Assembly: GCA_902622845.1 (NCBI GenBank) | Contig: CACNRI010000001.1 | Span: 248,001-312,000, forward strand | Origin: an uncultured SAR86 cluster bacterium | GTDB taxonomy: Bacteria; Pseudomonadota; Gammaproteobacteria; Magnimaribacterales; D2472 | Reading direction: 5' to 3' | Length of the DNA: 64,000 bases | In this document: one piece after another, positions 37,847-46,242 of the stretch | Position numbering within the stretch: the first letter of the stretch is position 1 | How the letters are laid out: every line of letters begins with the position of its first letter | The notes under the pieces: generated by a model | The model's input: only the letters and a program-made list of their open reading frames with translations | Told to the model about the DNA's origin: nothing | The model's database searches: none | Program-made: the position numbers and the translations under genes

Positions 37847-38292
37847 GCCTAAACATTTCCGACCCAAATAAATTCTTATCGAATAGTCAGCTTCAAGCTA
37901 TGAAAGAAGTTGCTGACATAGTCTTTTGTGAGAGAGAAAAAACAAATAAGAAAATAAATGTAAAGATTGTTTGCAACACAGAAATGCAAGAGCTGAATAA
38001 GACATTTAGAAATAAAGATAAAAATACTAATGTACTTGCATTTGTAAACGATGATGAGTCCAAAGAACAGACTCAAGAATTTGGGGATATTGCAATATGT
38101 TATCCTTATCTTGAAAAAGAGGCAGCATCGCAAGGAAAAAGTATTAACGATCACATTAGTCATATGCTCATTCATGGGATTCTTCATATCTTTGGTCATG
38201 ACCATACCAAAACAACACAAAGAAAAGATATGGAAAAAGAAGAGATAAGAATCTTAAAAAAACTAAAAATAGGCGATCCTTATTTAATATGA
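37843..38292 (+). CDS. ybeY: Endoribonuclease YbeY
   Basis: Zinc endoribonuclease for 16S rRNA 3'-end maturation and ribosome quality control. The 149 residues start at TTG inside the ybeZ stop. The zinc motif HGILHIFGHDH places the ligands at His111, His115 and His121, and NVLAF and GDIAIC are conserved. Its stop overlaps corC by four bases (ATGA). Confidence 0.95.
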   Translation: MSLNISDPNKFLSNSQLQAMKEVADIVFCEREKTNKKINVKIVCNTEMQELNKTFRNKDKNTNVLAFVNDDESKEQTQEFGDIAICYPYLEKEAASQGKSINDHISHMLIHGILHIFGHDHTKTTQRKDMEKEEIRILKKLKIGDPYLI

Positions 38293-39134
38293 ATAAAATA
38301 ATAAAAAATAAGGAAGATGCGCCCTCCTCTTTTTATCAAAGGTTCCGAGCTTTTGTAAGAAATATTCTTTTTATCAAACCAAAAAATATAGAAGATGTTA
38401 CAGAGGTTTTAGAAAGCTCTCTATCATCAGATATTATTGATGAGGTTGCATTCTCTATTGCTGAAAATGCAATTAAATTAAGAGCAACCTCCGTTAAAGA
38501 AATAATGATTCCAAAAGTTGAAATGGTAAATATCTACATTGATGATTCATCTGAGAAACTGCTTGAGACTGTAATTGAATCTGGCCATTCAAGATATCCA
38601 GTCATAAATGAAAAAAAGAAGAAGGTAGAAGGAATCCTTCTAGCAAAAGACCTATTGCCACTTCTATCTATAAATGAAGAGGTAAATTTAGATTCAATAA
38701 TGAGAGATGCAAAAGTTGTACCTGAGACAAAACGCGCGGATTCACTTCTTGAAGAATTTAAAAAAGATAAGTCACATTTAGCTGTTGTAATTGATGAATA
38801 TGGAGAAATATGTGGCTTGGTAACTATCGAAGATATTTTAGAGGAATTAGTTGGTGAAATAGAAGATGAGCATGATATCGATGACCTTGACCTCATTCAG
38901 GTATCAGAAAAGGAGTTCATTGCCGATGCAAAAATCGAAATAGATGAATTCGAAGAAAAATTTGAAATTAATTTAAATGAAAGCTCAGTTGAGACTTTGG
39001 GCGGATATATGACCAAAAAATTAGGAATACTTCCAAAAGTTGGCGATAAAATTATTGTTGAATCAATTGAGCTAGTCGTCACAGCTGCTGATAAACGTCG
39101 AATTAAAAAAATTGGCATCTCAATTATTACTTAG
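38289..39134 (+). CDS. corC: CorC/YbeX family CBS-domain protein
   Basis: A 281-residue protein with two CBS domains (about 70-195; ATSVKEIMIPKVEMV, SRYPVIN, HLAVVIDEYGEICGLVTIEDILEELVG) and a C-terminal CorC_HlyC domain ending KKIGISIIT. The family has been linked to magnesium efflux and to late ribosome assembly. It lacks a transmembrane domain, as in E. coli YbeX. It lies between ybeY and lnt as usual. Confidence 0.94.
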   Translation: MNKIIKNKEDAPSSFYQRFRAFVRNILFIKPKNIEDVTEVLESSLSSDIIDEVAFSIAENAIKLRATSVKEIMIPKVEMVNIYIDDSSEKLLETVIESGHSRYPVINEKKKKVEGILLAKDLLPLLSINEEVNLDSIMRDAKVVPETKRADSLLEEFKKDKSHLAVVIDEYGEICGLVTIEDILEELVGEIEDEHDIDDLDLIQVSEKEFIADAKIEIDEFEEKFEINLNESSVETLGGYMTKKLGILPKVGDKIIVESIELVVTAADKRRIKKIGISIIT

Positions 39135-40569
39135 TTTGAGAAAATACTTTGAGCCAGTATTGTTTGGCTCAATTGGAGTATTATCTTTTGCACCTTTTTC
39201 ATTTAAATACGCGCTAGTTGTAAGTTACACCTATCTAATCTATAAACTATTTAGATCAAATGATAATAGGAATTTAAATAACTTATTTCTATGGTCGTTT
39301 GGGTATTGGGGAATTGGAACATCATGGATAATAGTGAGTATTTACTATTACGGAAATGTCAGTCTTTTCGGATCAATTTTATTATTCTTAATATTATCAA
39401 TTGGCTGCATCATATTCTTTTTTCTACCAATTCTATTGCTAAAAAGAGTTATTATTAACAAATCAAATAATCTCCTTTTGTTCGTGCCTTTCATTCTAAT
39501 TTTAGTTGAATTCGGTAGGTATTACTTTTTAGGCGGATTCCCATGGCTATTGCCAGGATACATTTTTTTAGATACCTCTTATGAAATCTTATATGGTTTG
39601 ATCGGCGTTTCAGGTTTATCTCTTTTGCTATATATTTTTGTAGCTTCAAATGTAGTTTTATATTCAAACAAAATTTATTTATTGGCGTTTAACTTATTCA
39701 TATTCATTAGCCTTATGTCACCAAATATTTTTGAAAGCGGTAAAAGTGATGGAGGTGTTATAAATTTAGCAATCATTCAGCCATCCACAGATCCTTTTAA
39801 GAAATTTGATAATGACTATTTAAATGACATTGAACAGGAATTTGTAAGTTTATCTTCTCAAGCTGCAGAAAAAGCTGATATTTTGGTTTGGCCCGAAGCT
39901 CCATTACCCTATACTTCAGAATCTGCAAGAAGCCAAAATTTAATTAAAAACATAGAAAAGCCATTGATTAGCGGATTTTTTAGTTATCAGAATGGAAATT
40001 TATACAATTCAATAATAAATTCAGAGCAAGAAATAAAATATAACAAAAGAAAACTTGTACCATTTGGGGAATATATTCCATTTGAAAGCTTTTTAAGGGG
40101 ATTAATTTCATTTTTTGATATGCCCATGTCAAATATGACCAGGGGTGAAAGTCCGAAAAAGATGAATGTAGGATATGGAAGCTTTTCACCACTTGTTTGC
40201 TTTGATATAGTCTTTGGTGAAATGGTTAGAAAAGACGTCAAAAGTTCTAATTATCTTATCAATGTCAGTAATGATACCTGGTTTGGTAATTCTTTCGGCC
40301 CTTATCAGCATCTTGAGATATCAAGAATAAGATCTATAGAAAATAACATTCCAATTGTTAGAGCCACAAATGACGGTATATCAGCACTTATAGATAGTAA
40401 AGGAACAATTGTTGATTATATGGGTAAAGGCAATTCAGGCATACTATATGTTAAACTTGTACCCACAGATGTACGCACGTTCTACAACAAATATGGCAAC
40501 CTGCTTCTTTATATATACCTCTTTATAGTTTCAATCAAATTATTTTTTGTTAGAATGAGGAATGCATAA
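39112..40569 (+). CDS. lnt: Apolipoprotein N-acyltransferase
   Basis: Adds the third acyl chain to lipoproteins in the inner membrane. The long frame starts at a TTG inside corC. A second TTG at 39136, one base after the corC stop, is an equally good start and would give 477 residues. An N-terminal block of membrane helices is followed by a nitrilase domain. The catalytic triad is Glu262 (WPEAPLPYT), the Lys in YNKRKLVPFGEY and Cys363 (LVCFDIVFGE). Several lipoproteins in this window would be its substrates. Confidence 0.94.
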   Translation: MASQLLLSLRKYFEPVLFGSIGVLSFAPFSFKYALVVSYTYLIYKLFRSNDNRNLNNLFLWSFGYWGIGTSWIIVSIYYYGNVSLFGSILLFLILSIGCIIFFFLPILLLKRVIINKSNNLLLFVPFILILVEFGRYYFLGGFPWLLPGYIFLDTSYEILYGLIGVSGLSLLLYIFVASNVVLYSNKIYLLAFNLFIFISLMSPNIFESGKSDGGVINLAIIQPSTDPFKKFDNDYLNDIEQEFVSLSSQAAEKADILVWPEAPLPYTSESARSQNLIKNIEKPLISGFFSYQNGNLYNSIINSEQEIKYNKRKLVPFGEYIPFESFLRGLISFFDMPMSNMTRGESPKKMNVGYGSFSPLVCFDIVFGEMVRKDVKSSNYLINVSNDTWFGNSFGPYQHLEISRIRSIENNIPIVRATNDGISALIDSKGTIVDYMGKGNSGILYVKLVPTDVRTFYNKYGNLLLYIYLFIVSIKLFFVRMRNA

Positions 40570-41089
40570 GTACTTTTTATTTTTAATAGTCTTTTCTGGT
40601 CTCTCAGGTGCTGATATTCTTGTTGATATCAGCCAACAACGACTTTTTCTGCTTGATAATAGGGGTGATCTTATTATTTCCTATCCTATATCTTCATCTT
40701 CATATGGTGAAGGCCAAATCGAGAATTCCTATAAAACACCTCTAGGTAGTCATATAATAAAAGAAAAAATTGGTACAGATGCTCCTAAAAACATTATTTT
40801 TAAAGAGAGAATAAATACTGGTAAATTTGCAGAAATCCACCATGATGACTATGATTCAGAAGATGACCATGTAACCTCAAGAATACTATGGTTAGAGGGG
40901 ACTGAGGAGGGTTTTAATAAGGGTGGTAATGTAGACTCTTTTTATAGATATATCTATATTCATGGCACTCCTGAAGAGGGCTTAATAGGTGAAAAAGCTT
41001 CTCATGGTTGCATAAGAATGTTTAATCAGGACGTTATTGAACTATTTAGCCTAGTCGAAAAGGGAACAAAAGTTAATATAGTATTATAA
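40562..41089 (+). CDS. L,D-transpeptidase (YkuD domain)
   Basis: Exported cell-wall enzyme that makes or anchors 3-3 peptidoglycan links. The 175 residues begin with a signal peptide (cleavage near GLSGA, about 17). The YkuD catalytic motif is IHGTPEEG...ASHGCIRM with His134, His148 and Cys150; PLGSHIIKEKIG is also typical. It overlaps lnt by eight bases. The stop lies in a TTATAA palindrome shared with the beta-oxidation gene. Confidence 0.92.
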   Translation: MHKYFLFLIVFSGLSGADILVDISQQRLFLLDNRGDLIISYPISSSSYGEGQIENSYKTPLGSHIIKEKIGTDAPKNIIFKERINTGKFAEIHHDDYDSEDDHVTSRILWLEGTEEGFNKGGNVDSFYRYIYIHGTPEEGLIGEKASHGCIRMFNQDVIELFSLVEKGTKVNIVL

Positions 41090-43249
41090 ATTACCAGCTA
41101 CCGATGATTTATTAAAGCCTGAAACAGGTTTTCTGTCTTCAGGTGCCGGCGCATCTCCAAACCTACCCTTAATTTCGCTTAGACTCCCTATTAAATCAGC
41201 CTTTTGCCAAAATTCAGGATCATTTTTAGCAAATTCATCTATTTTGGCTGAAATTACATCAAGACCTTCCATATTTGCATACTGCATTGGTCCTCCTCTC
41301 CAAATTGGAAAGCCATAACCATTAATATATACAACATCCATATCTCCTGATCGTTGAGCAACACCTTCTTCAAGGATTTTTGCTCCCTCATTAACTAGAG
41401 CCAATATGCATCTATCAATGATCTCTTGATCAGATATTTCTCTTCTTTCAAAGCCATTATCTTTAGAAACTTGTTCATATATAGCTTCATTTTCTGGAGC
41501 AGGGTGTGGAGCTCTAGAACCCTCAACATAGTTATAAAAGCCCTTTCCATTTTTTTGACCATATCTGTCCAAGTCACATAATGCGTCATTTATTTTTGCC
41601 GTAATTGGTGATTCGGTCCCACTAAGCTTTCTAGCTCTCCATCCTAAGTCTAAACCAACGAGGTCTAGCATTCTAAATGGACCCATGCTCATGCCAAAAT
41701 TCTCAAGTGCAGAATCAACTTGATGGGGGAGAGCCCCTTCTAATAGGAGTTTATTTGCTTGAGTTGTATATCCAAATAGCATCCTATTTCCAATAAACCC
41801 TGGTGCATTTAGAGATACAACTGGAGCCTTTTTAAGGGCCTTACCAAGCGACATAATAGTAGCAAGTGTTTCGTTAGATGTTTTTTCACCACGCACAACT
41901 TCCAACAACCGCATCACATTTGCAGGACTAAAAAAGTGAGTGCCCACTACTTTCCCAGGCCTTTTAGTACAATCTGCTAGGGCATCAACATCAAGCCCAG
42001 AAGTATTTGATGCAAGGATTGCATCATCTTTGACAGCCTCATCTAGTTTCTTAAATATCTCTAGTTTTAGGTCTAAGTTTTCATATACAGCCTCAATGAC
42101 AATATCAACATCAGAAATTTCTTCATAAGAAAGACCTGATGAAATAAGACCAAAAGTTTTTTCCATTTGTTCAGTCGACATTCTTCCTCTATCAACCATA
42201 AACTTATAGTTTCTTTCTATAGCTGCTAAACCTTTTTTAAGGTTTTCTTCATCTTGATCAACAATATGAACCGGTATACCAATGTTTGCAAAGCACATCG
42301 CTATTCCTCCGCCCATTGTTCCCGAGCCAATTATTCCGGCTTTTTTAATATCCATTTTTGGCGTCTCTTTGGGAACATCATTAATTTTTGAAGCAGCTCT
42401 TTCACCAAAAAAGATATGAATCATTGCCTCTCTCTGAGGATTCATAAGACATTCAATGAAATATTCAGCTTCTTTTTTCATTGCTTCATCAAAATCATCT
42501 AAATTTATTGCTGCTTCCACACATTGAATGATCTTCCCGGGTGCAAATTGCCCTTTTCTTGTTTTTGCTGCAAGCGCTCTCGCTTCTGAAATTATGTTCT
42601 CATCACCTCTTGCTGCGAGCACTTTCTCATTAAGGTTTCTTACTAGCGGATGTGTTTCATTCTTCTCTGCAACATCTTTAGCAAACGCAACAGCATCTTC
42701 TACTATGTCTCCTTCAGATAATGAGTCTATAACACCCATATCTAAAGCCTTTACAGCGGGTATATGCCTTCCTGAAAGCATTATTTTGAGAGCTTCAGCT
42801 GGCCCGACTAGACGGGGGAGACGTTGAGTTCCTCCTGCACCTGGCAACAACCCAAGATTTACTTCAGGCAAGCCTATAAAACCTTGCTTTGATGAGACTC
42901 TATAATGGCAACATAATGCTGTTTCTAATCCACCACCAAGAGCGGATCCGTTAATTGCGGCAATAACAGGCTTTGTTGATTTTTCAATTTTTTCAAAAGC
43001 GTCATGAATAGAAGGTCCTTCTATTTGTTGGCCAAACTCTGAAATATCTGCTCCTGCAATGAATGATCTACCTTTACCTGTAAGCACAATACCAACAACA
43101 CTGTCATCAGCTTCTGCTTTTTCCATACTCTCTATAAGACCATGTCTTACGCCGTCACTAAGAGGATTGACTGGTGGATTATCAACCTCAAGAATTGCAA
43201 TTCCATCGGTAACGCTGTAATTAATTTTTCCTTTCAAGACAAACTCCAA
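41084..43249 (-). CDS. Bifunctional enoyl-CoA hydratase/3-hydroxyacyl-CoA dehydrogenase
   Basis: Fatty-acid beta-oxidation enzyme of 721 residues in the FadB/FadJ class. The crotonase domain (about 1-190) has INGSALGGGLETALCCHYR and EVNLGLLPGAGGTQRLPRLVG with the catalytic Glu residues. The NAD-binding domain starts about residue 303 (GIIGSGTMGGGIAMCFANIG), with NTSGLDVD and HFFSPANVMRLLEVV. The C-terminal dehydrogenase domains follow (NRMLFGY, MGPFRMLDLVGLD). A thiolase partner is not adjacent, and the peroxisomal-like layout leaves fadB or fadJ open. It is monocistronic. Confidence 0.93.
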   Translation of the reverse strand: MEFVLKGKINYSVTDGIAILEVDNPPVNPLSDGVRHGLIESMEKAEADDSVVGIVLTGKGRSFIAGADISEFGQQIEGPSIHDAFEKIEKSTKPVIAAINGSALGGGLETALCCHYRVSSKQGFIGLPEVNLGLLPGAGGTQRLPRLVGPAEALKIMLSGRHIPAVKALDMGVIDSLSEGDIVEDAVAFAKDVAEKNETHPLVRNLNEKVLAARGDENIISEARALAAKTRKGQFAPGKIIQCVEAAINLDDFDEAMKKEAEYFIECLMNPQREAMIHIFFGERAASKINDVPKETPKMDIKKAGIIGSGTMGGGIAMCFANIGIPVHIVDQDEENLKKGLAAIERNYKFMVDRGRMSTEQMEKTFGLISSGLSYEEISDVDIVIEAVYENLDLKLEIFKKLDEAVKDDAILASNTSGLDVDALADCTKRPGKVVGTHFFSPANVMRLLEVVRGEKTSNETLATIMSLGKALKKAPVVSLNAPGFIGNRMLFGYTTQANKLLLEGALPHQVDSALENFGMSMGPFRMLDLVGLDLGWRARKLSGTESPITAKINDALCDLDRYGQKNGKGFYNYVEGSRAPHPAPENEAIYEQVSKDNGFERREISDQEIIDRCILALVNEGAKILEEGVAQRSGDMDVVYINGYGFPIWRGGPMQYANMEGLDVISAKIDEFAKNDPEFWQKADLIGSLSEIKGRFGDAPAPEDRKPVSGFNKSSVAGNL

Positions 43250-43300
43250 AATTTTTTTACATTATACCCAAAAAAAAGACCATTTATTTTATAAAAAGTA

Positions 43301-43328
43301 TTGATAATATATTATAAACGTGCATAAT
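43301..43328 (+). promoter_or_regulatory. Putative sigma-70 promoter for the 43.3 kb RNA
   Basis: TTGATA (43301-43306) and CATAAT (43323-43328) are 16 bases apart, with TG just ahead of the -10 box. A start site six to seven bases later falls at about 43335, the first base of the stem of the first hairpin. This agreement supports a real transcript. Confidence 0.5.
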
Positions 43329-43334
43329 ATTAAA

Positions 43335-43408
43335 TTGTCAGCACTCCTCCCCCTATTTTTGGGCTGACAAATCCTCTGAAAAATGTGGAGGGCTCAGGCC
43401 CTCCAAGT
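43335..43408 (+). ncRNA. Two-hairpin RNA: small RNA or leader of the small ORF
   Basis: The first hairpin has an eight-base perfect stem TTGTCAGC (43335-43342) and GCTGACAA (43363-43370) around a 20-base loop containing CTCCTCCCCC. The second has an eight-base stem TGGAGGGC/GCCCTCCA (43386-43405) with loop TCAG. The pyrimidine loop could pair with Shine-Dalgarno-like GGAG, either in the second stem or on other mRNAs, as in the anti-Shine-Dalgarno loops of some alphaproteobacterial small RNAs. No U-tract follows the second hairpin, so it may be a leader rather than a terminated small RNA. I do not recognise a named family. Confidence 0.5.
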
Positions 43409-43423
43409 CTTATAAGGAATATA

Positions 43424-43501
43424 ATGAGAGAGAATTTAGAAGTAATTTTTTTAGCAAGCTTATTTTTTGTTTCAGTACTTGCAATTGCACCTGTAAGCTA
43501 A
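43424..43501 (+). CDS. Small single-helix membrane peptide (25 residues)
   Basis: This short frame has a strong ribosome site, AAGGA at 43414-43418, five bases from the ATG. The peptide starts MRENLEV and then runs as one hydrophobic helix (IFLASLFFVSVLAIAPV) before a final Ser and TAA. It looks like a genuine small membrane protein, similar in size to CydX or KdpF, but I do not recognise it. It follows the two-hairpin RNA and precedes the glutathione peroxidase gene by 16 bases. Confidence 0.5.
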   Translation: MRENLEVIFLASLFFVSVLAIAPVS

Positions 43502-43503
43502 GT

Positions 43504-43509
43504 TATAAT
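43504..43509 (+). promoter_or_regulatory. Candidate -10 box of the glutathione peroxidase gene
   Basis: A perfect TATAAT lies eight bases before the ATG at 43518 and there is no Shine-Dalgarno sequence. The best -35 candidate is TTGCAA at 43479-43484, with a long 19-base spacer. If active it would give an mRNA with almost no leader. Confidence 0.35.
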
Positions 43510-43517
43510 CCCACATC

Positions 43518-44039
43518 ATGAAAAACCTGTTGTACATATCTGCGCTTCTTCTTTCAGTTACAAGTTTTGCTTGTAATTCTTTGATTGACGAAAAGCTCAG
43601 AATACTTGATTCGACTGAATCTGAAAGTCTTTGCAAATATGAGGGTGACGTTCTTTTAATCGTTAATGTGGCCAGCAAGTGTGGATATACACCTCAATAC
43701 GAAGGATTACAAAAACTATATTCAGAATATGGTGATAAAGGCTTCACAGTAATAGGTATTCCATCTCGCGATTTTATGTGGCAAGAATTTACAGATGAAT
43801 CTAAAACTGCTGAATTTTGTGATGCAACTTACAACGTAACATTTCCTCTTTATGCAACCACTCGTGTTAGAGGAGATCAAGCACACCCACTATTCAAAAA
43901 ACTTTCTCGAGAATCTGGTAAAGAACCATCTTGGAATTTTAATAAATTTCTTATTTCAAAAGAGGGCAAGTTAGTGGGAATGTATGATTCAAAAGTTTTA
44001 CCAGAGTCACTAGCTGGCAAAATAGAAAATCTCCTCTAA
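43518..44039 (+). CDS. Exported glutathione peroxidase
   Basis: Thiol peroxidase of the GPx family, 173 residues with a signal peptide (hydrophobic 4-17, cleavage near SFA/C). The peroxidatic residue is Cys55 in NVASKCGYTPQYEGLQ, a Cys and not selenocysteine. WNFNKFLI supplies the active-site Trp and Asn, and GFTVIGIPSRDFMWQE is the family's central block. Export to the periplasm suggests a thioredoxin-like reductant rather than glutathione, by analogy with other Cys-GPx proteins. Its stop abuts that of rpiA (TAATTA). Confidence 0.9.
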   Translation: MKNLLYISALLLSVTSFACNSLIDEKLRILDSTESESLCKYEGDVLLIVNVASKCGYTPQYEGLQKLYSEYGDKGFTVIGIPSRDFMWQEFTDESKTAEFCDATYNVTFPLYATTRVRGDQAHPLFKKLSRESGKEPSWNFNKFLISKEGKLVGMYDSKVLPESLAGKIENLL

Positions 44040-44675
44040 TTAACCTATAAATATTTGATCTGCTTTTCGTAATCCAAATATTCCGTTATCTACGACCCCG
44101 GGGATTGAATTAATCTTTGTTTCTAAAGATATTGGGTCATCAATTGTCATTCCAGTTAAATCAAGAATTTCATTACCTTGATCGGTAATAAAATCATGTC
44201 TCAATTTTGCAATACCGCCCAAAGCCATTAATTTCCTTGCAACAAAACTTCTGGCTTGCGATAAGACTTCGACAGGGATTGGGAAGGAGCCTAATTTTGA
44301 AACTATTTTTGATTGATCCGCAATACATAAGAAGTTCTTAGAGGCTGTTGCAATAATTTTCTCTTGAGTGTGTGCACCACCTCCACCTTTCATAAGAGAT
44401 AAATCATCAGCAATTTCATCTGCTCCATCAATATAGAACTCAACCTCATCAATATCATTTAAATTAAAGACATCTATTCCTATTTCTCTTAAGAGCTTTG
44501 TTGAAGCTTCAGAGCTGGAAACTGCACCTTTTACAAGGGTAGGGCATGGTCGCAACAGTTCAATAAAACAATTAACTGTTGATCCAGTTCCAATTCCTAA
44601 GATAGATTTTGAATTAATTTTGGGCCTTAGATAATTTAGTGCTTTTTCTGCAGCCCTTATCTTTGCATCGCTCAT
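44040..44675 (-). CDS. rpiA: Ribose-5-phosphate isomerase A
   Basis: Interconverts ribose 5-phosphate and ribulose 5-phosphate. I start at ATG 44675 (MSDAKIRAAEKALNYL), giving 211 residues, because the longer frame adds 16 unrelated residues and overlaps ilvA. Visible motifs are GIGTGSTVNCFIELL, FYIDGADEIADDLSLMKGGG and ACADQSK-like FLCIADQSKIVSKLG. It is divergent from ilvA, as in E. coli. Confidence 0.94.
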   Translation of the reverse strand: MSDAKIRAAEKALNYLRPKINSKSILGIGTGSTVNCFIELLRPCPTLVKGAVSSSEASTKLLREIGIDVFNLNDIDEVEFYIDGADEIADDLSLMKGGGGAHTQEKIIATASKNFLCIADQSKIVSKLGSFPIPVEVLSQARSFVARKLMALGGIAKLRHDFITDQGNEILDLTGMTIDDPISLETKINSIPGVVDNGIFGLRKADQIFIG

Positions 44676-44686
44676 AAAGCTATAAT
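44657..44686 (+). promoter_or_regulatory. Putative ilvA promoter
   Basis: TTATCT (44657-44662) and a perfect TATAAT (44681-44686) are 18 bases apart. The box is followed by GAGGA (44695-44699) and the GTG start at 44707. The promoter overlaps the first codons of the divergent rpiA gene. Confidence 0.4.
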
Positions 44687-44706
44687 ACTCCAATGAGGAA
44701 AGAGCT

Positions 44707-46242
44707 GTGAAAATTTCTAACAAAAGAACAAAGAATTTTACTAAATCAAAAAGATATTTATCTTTGATTGAAAATTCTAGTGTTTACGATGTAGCAAATG
44801 TTTCCCCAATTACTAATGCAACCAACCTTTCAAATAAACTTGGCCATAATGTTTTCCTAAAGAGAGAAGATTTACAACCTATTTTTTCTTTTAAAAATAG
44901 AGGCGCCTACAACAAAATTGTGAATATTAAAAAGGATAAGCTTAAATTGGGGGTTATTGCCGCATCTGCTGGCAATCATGCTCAAGGAGTAGCAAGTGCA
45001 TGTAAAAAATTAAAAATTAAATGTCTTATAGTTATGCCTAAAACGACCCCAGAAATAAAGATTAGGGCTGTTAAAAATTTTGGAGCAAGAGTAAAGCTAT
45101 TTGGTGATAATTATGATCAAGCCGTGAAGCATGCATATGAAATTTGTAAAAAGGAGAAGAAAGAATTTATTCACCCCTTTGATGATCCATATACAATAGC
45201 TGGCCAAGGAACAGTTGGAAAAGAAATTTTAGAAACAAATGATGACTTAGATGCAATATTTGTCCCAGTTGGTGGAGGAGGTCTTCTGGCAGGAGTTTCT
45301 GCATGGATAGCCCAAAATAACAAAAAAATAAAAATCTATGGAGTCGAGGTTGATGATTCTGCATGTCTTTATGAGGCTCTCAAAGCAAACAAGAGAGTAA
45401 GACTCAAGAACGTAGGAATCTTTGCTGATGGCGTTGCTGTAGAACAAGTAGGTAAAAACAACTTTGATGTTATAAAAGAATGCATTGATGGGGTAATAAC
45501 AGTAACTATTGATGAGGTATGTGCCGCAGTAAAAGATCTGTTTGAAGATACAAGAGTAATGTCTGAACCAGCCGGAGCAGTAGCGTTAGCAGGATTGAAG
45601 AAATACGCATCAAAAAAGAAAAAGAATCTGCTAGCAATAAGTAGCGGCGCTAACCTAAATTTTGATAGATTAAGTTATATTGTTGAAAGGTCAGAGCTTG
45701 GAGAGGACAAAGAAAAGATTCTAAGTATCCAAATTCCCGAAAAAGCTGGGAGTTTTCTAAAACTATCTAAGATATTTTCTAATTCTCAGATTACAGAGTT
45801 TAATTACAGGCTTTCTGATCCAAATGATGCTCATGTACTGGTTGGAATAAAAACAAAGTCAGCTAAAAACTTTATATCATTAAAAAACAGATTGTCTAAA
45901 AATCACTATCCTTTTAAAGATCTTACAAAAAATGAGATTTCAAATGACCATTTGCGACATATGGTTGGTGGAAGAAGTACAACTGCGAGAACCGAAAGAG
46001 TTTTCAGGATGGAATTTCCTGAAAGGCCAGGGGCTTTGCTAGATTTCTTAGAAAAATTAGGTAATAAATGGAATATAACGCTTTTTCACTACAGGAATTT
46101 GGGTTCTGCTTTTGGGAAAGTATTAGTAGGAATCCAAGATGGCTCAAAGAATAAAGAACTACTAAAAAGATATTTAAAAAGAACTGGATACACTTTCACA
46201 GAAGAGACTTCAAACATAGCTTACAAACATTTTCTTGAGTAA
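44707..46242 (+). CDS. ilvA: Threonine deaminase (biosynthetic)
   Basis: Converts threonine to 2-oxobutyrate, the first step of isoleucine synthesis. The 511 residues start at GTG, supported by a GAGGA ribosome site seven bases upstream. The PLP lysine is Lys63 in SFKNRGAYNK and the phosphate cup is GGGGLLAG. Two C-terminal ACT-like regulatory domains (about 335-500; LSIQIPEKAGSFLKL and FRMEFPERPGALLDFLE) indicate feedback control by isoleucine. This is the long biosynthetic form. Epoxide hydrolase follows without spacing. Confidence 0.96.
   Translation: MKISNKRTKNFTKSKRYLSLIENSSVYDVANVSPITNATNLSNKLGHNVFLKREDLQPIFSFKNRGAYNKIVNIKKDKLKLGVIAASAGNHAQGVASACKKLKIKCLIVMPKTTPEIKIRAVKNFGARVKLFGDNYDQAVKHAYEICKKEKKEFIHPFDDPYTIAGQGTVGKEILETNDDLDAIFVPVGGGGLLAGVSAWIAQNNKKIKIYGVEVDDSACLYEALKANKRVRLKNVGIFADGVAVEQVGKNNFDVIKECIDGVITVTIDEVCAAVKDLFEDTRVMSEPAGAVALAGLKKYASKKKKNLLAISSGANLNFDRLSYIVERSELGEDKEKILSIQIPEKAGSFLKLSKIFSNSQITEFNYRLSDPNDAHVLVGIKTKSAKNFISLKNRLSKNHYPFKDLTKNEISNDHLRHMVGGRSTTARTERVFRMEFPERPGALLDFLEKLGNKWNITLFHYRNLGSAFGKVLVGIQDGSKNKELLKRYLKRTGYTFTEETSNIAYKHFLE

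Noticed and set aside
43472-43678. 68-residue minus-strand frame over the start of the glutathione peroxidase gene
   Set aside because: Shadow frame antisense to a clear gene, with no family resemblance or ribosome site.
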